This document shows, in pieces, positions 59,044 through 64,000 of a DNA stretch of 64,000 bases. The position numbers and the translations under genes were made by a program. The notes under the pieces were generated by a model, which saw only the letters and a program-made list of their open reading frames with translations, was not told the DNA's origin and did no database searches. Location: assembly GCF_000771745.2 (NCBI RefSeq), contig NZ_JPSL02000039.1, positions 434,001-498,000 of the forward strand. Reading direction: 5' to 3'. The DNA is from Thermus filiformis (GTDB lineage: Bacteria; Deinococcota; Deinococci; Deinococcales; Thermaceae). Position 1 is the stretch's first letter. Every line of letters begins with the position of its first letter.

Positions 59044-59127
59044 CCACCCCATCCTGGCTTGCGCCAGGATGGGGGCCCCGGTAAACCACCCCGTCCCAGC
59101 TTGCGCTGGGACGGGGGCCCCGGCAAA
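59044..59127 (+). repeat. two tandem 42-bp hairpin elements after the fdh catalytic gene
   Basis: Unit A (59044-59085) has arms CCCCATCCTGGC / GCCAGGATGGGG. Unit B (59086-59127) has arms CCCCGTCCCAGC / GCTGGGACGGGG. Both have the loop TTGC. All stem differences between them are compensated. The array starts two bases after the stop codon. Confidence 0.92.
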
Positions 59128-59185
59128 GCCTTTCCCAAGGCTTCTGATGGGACCACCTATGCGAAGGGGACCGGAGAAAAACGGG

Positions 59186-59191
59186 TATAAT
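59186..59191 (+). promoter_or_regulatory. -10 box of fdhD
   Basis: A consensus TATAAT lies 46 nt before the GTG at 59238, with GGAGGAAGG between. No clear -35 was found. Confidence 0.65.
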
Positions 59192-59237
59192 GCCCCCGGG
59201 GAGTTCCTGGGGTCCAGGCGGAGGAAGGACCGGAACC

Positions 59238-59990
59238 GTGTGGGTCTATGAGAAGGGCCGCTTCCTCGAGGCGGGCTTTTCCCTGCCCCGGGAAAGGACC
59301 TTGACCCTGTTCGTCAACGGCGTCCCCTACGCCACCTTGAGCTACACCCCGAAGGAGGAGGAGGCCCTGGCGTTGGGGCGGCTCTACCTGGACGGGGTCA
59401 TCCGGGGCCTGAAGGACGTGCTGGGGCTGGAGGCCACCCCGGAAGGGGTGGAGGTCCGGACCCGGACCCCCCTGCCCGAGGGGCCCCTGGTGGAGGCCCC
59501 GGGGTGCGGCGGGGGCACCTACCGCCCCCGCCCCCTCCGCCCCCTACCCCCCCTTTCCATGGACCCCCAGCTCCCCGTCCTCCTGGTGCAGACCCTCCAG
59601 GCCCGGGCCGAGGAGTACGCCCGCACCCGGGGGGTCCACTCCGCCGCTCTCTTTGACCCCCAGGGGAACTTCCTTCTCCTGGCGGAGGACATAAGCCGCC
59701 ACAACGCCCTGGACCGGCTGGCGGGGAAGGCCCTCCTCCAGGGCCTCGAGAGCCCCTTCCTGGTGGCGGCGAGCGGCCGGGCCTCCATGGAGATGGTCCT
59801 GAAGAGCGTGGCTCTGGGGGCGGTCCTCCTGGCCAGCCGGACCGGGGCCACGGACCGGGCGGTGGGCCTGGCCCGGTCCTACGGCCTGGCCCTGGCCTGC
59901 TACGTCCGGCCCACCGGGTACCGGCTTTACGCGGGAAAGGAACGCTTCAAGAGCGGAACTCCGCCTCCAAAGCCCTCAGGCGCTCCGTGA
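59238..59990 (+). CDS. fdhD: FdhD, formate dehydrogenase sulfurtransferase
   Basis: This is a 250-residue FdhD protein, which transfers sulfur to the Mo/W cofactor before it is inserted into formate dehydrogenase. The family regions RTLTLFVNGVPYATL, VHSAALFD and EDISRHNALDRLAGKAL are present, as is GRASMEMVLKS. The Cys loop reads PGCGGGTY with one Cys, against CGVCG in Escherichia coli. I chose GTG at 59238 because GGAGGAAGG precedes it; a longer frame from 59190 would begin inside the -10 box. Its last 44 bases overlap the convergent FBPase gene. Confidence 0.88.
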   Translation: MWVYEKGRFLEAGFSLPRERTLTLFVNGVPYATLSYTPKEEEALALGRLYLDGVIRGLKDVLGLEATPEGVEVRTRTPLPEGPLVEAPGCGGGTYRPRPLRPLPPLSMDPQLPVLLVQTLQARAEEYARTRGVHSAALFDPQGNFLLLAEDISRHNALDRLAGKALLQGLESPFLVAASGRASMEMVLKSVALGAVLLASRTGATDRAVGLARSYGLALACYVRPTGYRLYAGKERFKSGTPPPKPSGAP

Positions 59991-61041
59991 TCCCGGTGTA
60001 CTCCAGCTCCTCCATGGGGAGCATGGCGGGGCCGTAGAACCCCTGGCGGCGCATCTCCACCGCCTTCTCCACCGCCCGGGCCCGGATGGGCTCCCAGGCG
60101 GGGTCGGCGAAGAGGTCTATCGGCCCGGTAAGCCGCCCCTCCCGCAGGGAAAAGCCCAAAGCCGCCACCATGGGGATGCAGAAGAAGCTGGTGGCCGGGG
60201 TGTTGGCGGGGACGGGCATGAGGGGAAGGTGGTGGCTCCCCCGGGTGTTGCCCGCCACGAAGGGGACGAGGCCAAAGGGCGGCCCCAGCTCCTCGGTGGC
60301 GGGGAAGATCTTCTGCGTGCGGACGATGGCCACGGGGTCGTCCTTGCCCACGTACCGGCCCGCGATGTTCCTGAGGCGGGTGGTGCTCACCACCGCCGCC
60401 ACCTCCTCCGGATAGCGGCGGGACCAGATGGACTGGATCACGTACCGGTGCGGGTCGCGAAGGAGGGTGGCCAGGTCGTACAGCCGTTCGGGGGCCTCGA
60501 GGTCTATGAAGGTGTCCCGCTCCGTCTTGGTCACGTCCAGGACGCGGAAGCGGAAGCCGGGGCGGAGCTCCGGGGAAAGGAGAAGCCCGGAGGAGTACAT
60601 GGGGTCGGCGAAGGCCAGGTACAGGGGGAGGTTGAAGGCCCCGGGCTCGGTCTTGTCCGCGGCCAGGACCACCAAGGGCTCGGAGGGCCGCTCCTCAAAG
60701 ACCATCTCCGCCACCTGGGGGCCCAGGCCGTGGAGGTTGCCGGTGAAGGCGTCCTTCAGGAGGTCCTGCCCCGCCCCGTACAGCCCCTCCCGCTTGGCCA
60801 CCTCCGTCCCCTCTTGGAAGGCCCGCCAGGCGAGGGCGTGGATCTCCGGGTCCCCCGGCCCCCGGTCGTGGGTGAGGAGGAGGACGATGTCGTCCCCCAC
60901 GTGGAAGACGTACCGGTCTAGGTAAAGCCCCCGCCCCTCTTCCAGGACCGCCTCCACCCGGGAAAGAACGCCCCGGCTCGGGGCGGTGTGCCCCGCCAAA
61001 GCCCCGATATCCGCCTTTAGGACACTGACCGTGACGCGCAT
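59947..61041 (-). CDS. fbp: class V fructose-1,6-bisphosphate aldolase/phosphatase
   Basis: This is a 364-residue bifunctional FBP aldolase/phosphatase of the archaeal and thermophile type, a gluconeogenic enzyme. The start VTVSVLKADIGALAGHT matches the family, with DAFTGNLHGLGP, FADPMYSSGLLL and ADKTEPGAFNLPL. It makes fructose 6-phosphate from triose phosphates using Mg. I chose ATG at 61041 next to AAAGGGGGC; an in-frame ATG at 61077 would add 12 residues. A 13-bp inverted repeat flanks the translation start region. Confidence 0.93.
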   Translation of the reverse strand: MRVTVSVLKADIGALAGHTAPSRGVLSRVEAVLEEGRGLYLDRYVFHVGDDIVLLLTHDRGPGDPEIHALAWRAFQEGTEVAKREGLYGAGQDLLKDAFTGNLHGLGPQVAEMVFEERPSEPLVVLAADKTEPGAFNLPLYLAFADPMYSSGLLLSPELRPGFRFRVLDVTKTERDTFIDLEAPERLYDLATLLRDPHRYVIQSIWSRRYPEEVAAVVSTTRLRNIAGRYVGKDDPVAIVRTQKIFPATEELGPPFGLVPFVAGNTRGSHHLPLMPVPANTPATSFFCIPMVAALGFSLREGRLTGPIDLFADPAWEPIRARAVEKAVEMRRQGFYGPAMLPMEELEYTGITERLRALEAEFRS

Positions 61042-61044
61042 ACT

Positions 61045-61095
61045 GCCCCCTTTCGTGAACCGCCTTTTCGTTTCCATGCTTCCACGAAAGGGGGC
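61045..61095 (-). promoter_or_regulatory. 13-bp inverted repeat overlapping the fbp ribosome-binding site
   Basis: GCCCCCTTTCGTG (plus, 61045-61057) and CACGAAAGGGGGC (61083-61095) are perfect complements, 25 nt apart. The start-proximal arm contains the Shine-Dalgarno AAAGGGGG. TTGACC at 61105-61100 (minus) is a candidate -35 with a weak AAGCAT -10 inside the repeat. Confidence 0.7.
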
Positions 61096-61111
61096 GCCGG
61101 GTCAAGGGGCC

Positions 61112-61139
61112 GGCCACCCCGGGCCAAGCCGGGGTGGCC
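61112..61139 (-). terminator. stop-proximal hairpin after the PepSY gene
   Basis: GGCCACCCCGG and CCGGGGTGGCC are perfect 11-bp arms with a 6-nt loop. The element starts with the base after the PepSY TGA. It belongs to the dispersed CCACCCC hairpin family and probably separates this operon from fbp. Confidence 0.7.
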
Positions 61140-61736
61140 TCAGCGGGCGGCCAAGAAGAACCACACCAGCATGCCCCCACCCCCCAGGACCAGGGTGAGG
61201 AGGCTCGCCAAACGGACGCGGCGGATGAAGAGGCCCATCAAAAGGCCGGTGAGGGAGACCACGGCCAGGAAGAGGGCGCTCAGGTCCAGGAAGAGGCCGT
61301 AGCGGGCCCCCGCGTCCCGGCCCTTGTGCAGGTCGTTCAGGACCCCCACCAGGCCCTGGCTGGTCACGGTGAGCTGGTAGGCGCCGGTCTTGACGTTCAC
61401 GAAGGCGTCCGCCGCGTACCCAGGGGCGCGGAAGCTGAAGAAGGCCTCCTCGCCCGAAAGCCCGTGCTCCGCCACCCGGCCCCTTAGGCCGTGCCGGGCC
61501 CTCAGCTCCTCGGCCATGGAAAGGAGGTCGGGGGGGTTGGCCGGGGCCACCAGATGGCCCTGGAGGCGCTCCGTCCTCTCCCCGCCGAACCACTCGGGGT
61601 GGTTCAAGGTGAGGCCGGTGAGGGCGAAGAAGAGGATGGCCAGAAAGCTGAGCATGGAGAGGTAGAGGTGGAGGGTGCGGGCCCAGGCGTAGGCCCGGCT
61701 GAGGAGGGGTCTGGGCCTAGGCCTTGTGGTAGTCAA
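61140..61736 (-). CDS. PepSY-domain membrane protein
   Basis: This is a 198-residue PepSY-associated membrane protein. An N-terminal helix ARTLHLYLSMLSFLAILFFALTGLTLNH is typical of PepSY_TM proteins. It is followed by an extracytoplasmic PepSY-like domain (LSGEEAFFSFRAPG, VNVKTGAYQLTVTSQG), LNDLHKGRD and two C-terminal helices. Relatives associate with iron reduction or with ApbE-flavinylated proteins. It overlaps the DUF2271 gene by 20 bases and forms an operon with apbE. Confidence 0.87.
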   Translation of the reverse strand: MTTTRPRPRPLLSRAYAWARTLHLYLSMLSFLAILFFALTGLTLNHPEWFGGERTERLQGHLVAPANPPDLLSMAEELRARHGLRGRVAEHGLSGEEAFFSFRAPGYAADAFVNVKTGAYQLTVTSQGLVGVLNDLHKGRDAGARYGLFLDLSALFLAVVSLTGLLMGLFIRRVRLASLLTLVLGGGGMLVWFFLAAR

Positions 61737-62250
61737 CTCCCACCTCCTTGACCTCCCCGCCCCGGGCGAAGGTCTTCTTAAAGGGGGCCTCCCCCAGGCT
61801 CAGGGCCTCGCGGAAGAGCTCGTAGGGGCCGTGCTCCCGCGCGTACTCCACCACCAGGTAGTAGGTGCCCTGCACCACGGGCCGGCCCTTCTCGTCCTTC
61901 CCGTCCCAGCGGAAGGCGTACCGGCCCGGGGGGCGGGTGGGGCCGGCCAGGGTGGCCATCATGTCCGCCCCCTGGGCGTAGTAGCGCCGGAGGTCGGGCC
62001 ACCACCTCCGCCCCTTCCCCCCCATCAGGAAGAGGCCCAGGGTCCGGACCAACCGGCCCGACTCGTCCTCCACGAAGACGGCCAGATAGGGGTTGCGGTA
62101 GCGGAACCCCCCGCCCTCGTAGGCCACGGACACGTCCAGGACGAACCCCTGGGGCCAAGGCTTCCCCTGGGCCCTCGAGCCCAAGCCCAGGAGGACCAAA
62201 GCGCCGGAAAGCGTGGAAAGAAACCGCCTGCGGGTGTAGTACCTAAGCAT
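61717..62250 (-). CDS. DUF2271 protein with Tat signal
   Basis: This is a 177-residue exported protein. The N-terminus YYTRRRFLSTLSGALVLLGL is a twin-arginine signal. The mature domain matches DUF2271: NPYLAVFVEDESGRLVRTLGLF, GRRWWPDLRRYY and a FlgD-like YAFRWDGKDEKGRPV. Its function is not known. It regularly occurs between apbE and PepSY genes, which suggests a periplasmic redox or FMN-linked role. Confidence 0.87.
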   Translation of the reverse strand: MLRYYTRRRFLSTLSGALVLLGLGSRAQGKPWPQGFVLDVSVAYEGGGFRYRNPYLAVFVEDESGRLVRTLGLFLMGGKGRRWWPDLRRYYAQGADMMATLAGPTRPPGRYAFRWDGKDEKGRPVVQGTYYLVVEYAREHGPYELFREALSLGEAPFKKTFARGGEVKEVGVDYHKA

Positions 62251-63019
62251 CCTCTCCCTCCCAAAAACGAGCGAGGCCGGGGCTTTTGTGCACCCCGTCC
62301 CTCAGGAAAAACCCCTCCGCCCCGAAGGCGGAAAGGACGGGCCAGGCCTCCTCCTCCAAGACGGCCACCGCCTTGGTAAGGGCGTCCGCCAAAGCGGCCG
62401 AGGGGGCCACCACCCCGGCCAAGGGGGTGCGGACGGGGCCGCGCCAGGAGCGGAGGTGCTCCCCCTTGAACCGGGTGCCGCTCACCGCCAATCCCCCCTG
62501 GGGAAGCCGCAGGGTGAAAAGCGGGGGGGCGTTGTCGTGGGGCCCCTCCACCCCCACCCGAAGCGGCCTCCGGCCCCGGTAGGCCAGATCCCCCCCCAGG
62601 TTGACGAGGAGGGCGGCCACCCCCGGCCCCCAGGCCCTCTCCAGGGCCCGGTCGGCGATGTACCCCTTAGCGAAGCCGTCCAGGTCCAAAGGGGCGTGGA
62701 CGAGGGCGCGCTCCCCCTTAAGCTCCAGGGGCACGCCAAGGAACCCGGGGCTTAGGGTGAAGGCCCCGCCCGTGGCCTCCATGAGGCGGAGCCCCAGGGC
62801 CAGGAGGTGGGCGAGCTCAGGGCTTAAGGTGCCCTGGCCCCTCTCCAAAAGGCGGGTGAGCTCGCTCTCCTTATGGCGGCTGAACACCCCTTCCAGCCTC
62901 TCCACCTCGGCGAGGACCTTCCGGAAGACCCGGGAGGCCAGGAAGGGGAAGGGGGTTTCCACCTGGACCTCGAGGAACGTCCCCAAGACCCCCTCCCAGC
63001 GCATCCGGTACCGGCCCAT
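62243..63019 (-). CDS. apbE: FAD:protein FMN transferase ApbE
   Basis: This is a 258-residue ApbE-family enzyme. It attaches FMN covalently to Thr or Ser of target proteins outside the cytoplasm. Motifs include FSRHKESELTRL, LDLDGFAKGYIADRALE, LLVNLGGDLAYRG and GVVAPSAALADALTKAVAVL. No classic N-terminal lipoprotein signal is seen, so its compartment is uncertain. ATG at 63019 lies 7 nt after TACCCT, a leaderless arrangement. It heads the apbE-DUF2271-PepSY operon, divergent from a two-component system. Confidence 0.92.
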   Translation of the reverse strand: MGRYRMRWEGVLGTFLEVQVETPFPFLASRVFRKVLAEVERLEGVFSRHKESELTRLLERGQGTLSPELAHLLALGLRLMEATGGAFTLSPGFLGVPLELKGERALVHAPLDLDGFAKGYIADRALERAWGPGVAALLVNLGGDLAYRGRRPLRVGVEGPHDNAPPLFTLRLPQGGLAVSGTRFKGEHLRSWRGPVRTPLAGVVAPSAALADALTKAVAVLEEEAWPVLSAFGAEGFFLRDGVHKSPGLARFWEGEDA

Positions 63020-63026
63020 GCCCCCC

Positions 63027-63075
63027 AGGGTAGGGCCTTCCGGTTAACGCGGGGTTAACCGGAAGGGGGCATACT
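63027..63075. promoter_or_regulatory. symmetric bidirectional leaderless promoter with shared operator
   Basis: A perfect 13-bp inverted repeat, CCTTCCGGTTAAC (63036-63048) and GTTAACCGGAAGG (63054-63066), has a 5-nt centre. TACCCT (minus, 63032-63027) is 3 nt from one edge and CATACT (plus, 63070-63075) is 3 nt from the other. Start codons lie 7 and 6 nt further out. GGTTAAC is also directly repeated at 11-bp spacing, the OmpR-family pattern. Confidence 0.8.
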
Positions 63076-63081
63076 GAGGGC

Positions 63082-63731
<650 letters not shown>

Positions 63732-63735
<4 letters not shown>

Positions 63736-64000
63736 GCCTCAAAACCCGCCTCGCCCTCCTCTTCGCCCTCTCCGTGGCTGCCGCCCTCCTCCTCCAGGGC
63801 CTGGCCTCCTACTACCGGCTGAGCCAGCTTGTGGCGCGCGACCTGGACCGCTCCCTCCTGGGCTACGTGGAGGCCCTGGCCGAGGGCCACCCTTTTCGGG
63901 GCCGGGGGGAGTACGCCTTCCGGCTCTGGGTCCCGGGAAGGCCGCAGGCCTCCCCCAACTTCCCCGACCTGCCCGAGCCCAAGGCCCCCGGGGCCTTCTG
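63732..64000 (+). CDS. sensor histidine kinase, N-terminal part
   Basis: The frame starts with GTG in a GTGA overlap with the response regulator and remains open to the window end. It encodes a membrane helix (LALLFALSVAAALLLQGLASYY) and the start of an extracytoplasmic sensor region. Kinase motifs would lie beyond the window. Its position makes it the cognate kinase. Confidence 0.8.

Noticed and set aside
9939-61139. The dispersed hairpins as insertion-sequence ends or MITEs
   Set aside because: No transposase gene, target duplication or long terminal repeats are visible, and the elements are only about 30-40 bp. A non-autonomous origin cannot be fully excluded.
63036-63066. Palindrome between apbE and the response regulator as a terminator
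   Set aside because: It lies between divergent starts with -10 boxes on both sides, so an operator is the fitting reading.

Overview
The window reads as chromosomal DNA of a Thermus species or a close relative. It is very GC-rich with G/C-ending codons. Genes are packed with 1-65 base overlaps (ATGA, GTGA, TGATG). Several promoters have a -10 box only 6-8 nt before the start codon, which implies leaderless mRNAs. Gene content also fits Thermus: copZ-csoR-copA, the paa/PaaR phenylacetate genes, HpaB/HpaC and a class V FBPase. I see no rRNA, tRNA, CRISPR array, transposase or prophage.

Layout. 1-6.2 kb (+): two alpha/beta hydrolases, a MaoC hydratase and a complete LivKHMGF-type importer in one operon, then a small HxlR regulator. 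6.6-10.2 kb (-): bacterioferritin and copZ-csoR-copA behind a palindromic operator. 10.2-15.3 kb: fused 5-oxoprolinase PxpB-PxpC, divergent from an acyl-CoA dehydrogenase and a YyaL-type thioredoxin-fold protein. 15.3-18.3 kb (-): a b-type membrane protein, an ABC-class ATPase and a frameshifted membrane GGDEF gene. 18.4-23.1 kb (-): an SsuABC/TauABC-type importer, pxpA and a class III aminotransferase. 23.2-25.9 kb (+): a large surface lipoprotein with near-identical beta-sandwich repeats and a beta-helix. 26-39.3 kb (-): an HtrA-like protease, paaZ-D-C-B-A-R, then a second operon carrying a thioesterase, paaK, paaI and another Liv-type importer with a LivM-LivG fusion. 39.4-45.6 kb (-): hpaD-C-B-E-G and a DapA-family aldolase for 4-hydroxyphenylacetate. 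45.7-53.1 kb (+): PucR regulator, a solitary metal-binding protein, a TAXI receptor, YdjC, a sugar symporter and a GH2 glycosidase. 53.1-54.9 kb: a DeoR regulator and galK. 54.9-60 kb (+): a three-subunit NAD-type formate dehydrogenase plus fdhD. 60-64 kb: FBPase (-), PepSY/DUF2271/ApbE (-), and a divergent two-component system (+) that is cut by the window end.

How it works together. The central 20 kb is an aromatic-acid module. PaaK activates phenylacetate, PaaABCD epoxidises the CoA ester, PaaZ opens the ring, PaaI and a second hotdog thioesterase recover CoA. HpaBC hydroxylates 4-hydroxyphenylacetate, and HpaD/E/G with the aldolase take homoprotocatechuate to central metabolites. An exact PaaR-type site lies in the paaR promoter, and a site with the same half-sites at wider spacing lies at the importer/paaK promoter.

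Two non-gene signals stand out. (1) An identical 24-bp unit occurs three times in tandem inside one hydrolase gene and once inside bacterioferritin, always in frame and always adding the octapeptide SVFPSGSN. (2) A family of 12-bp-arm, 4-nt-loop hairpins (TTGC on the coding strand) sits directly after stop codons, with stems that vary by compensated base pairs. A third notable feature is a mirror-symmetric bidirectional leaderless promoter between apbE and the two-component genes.
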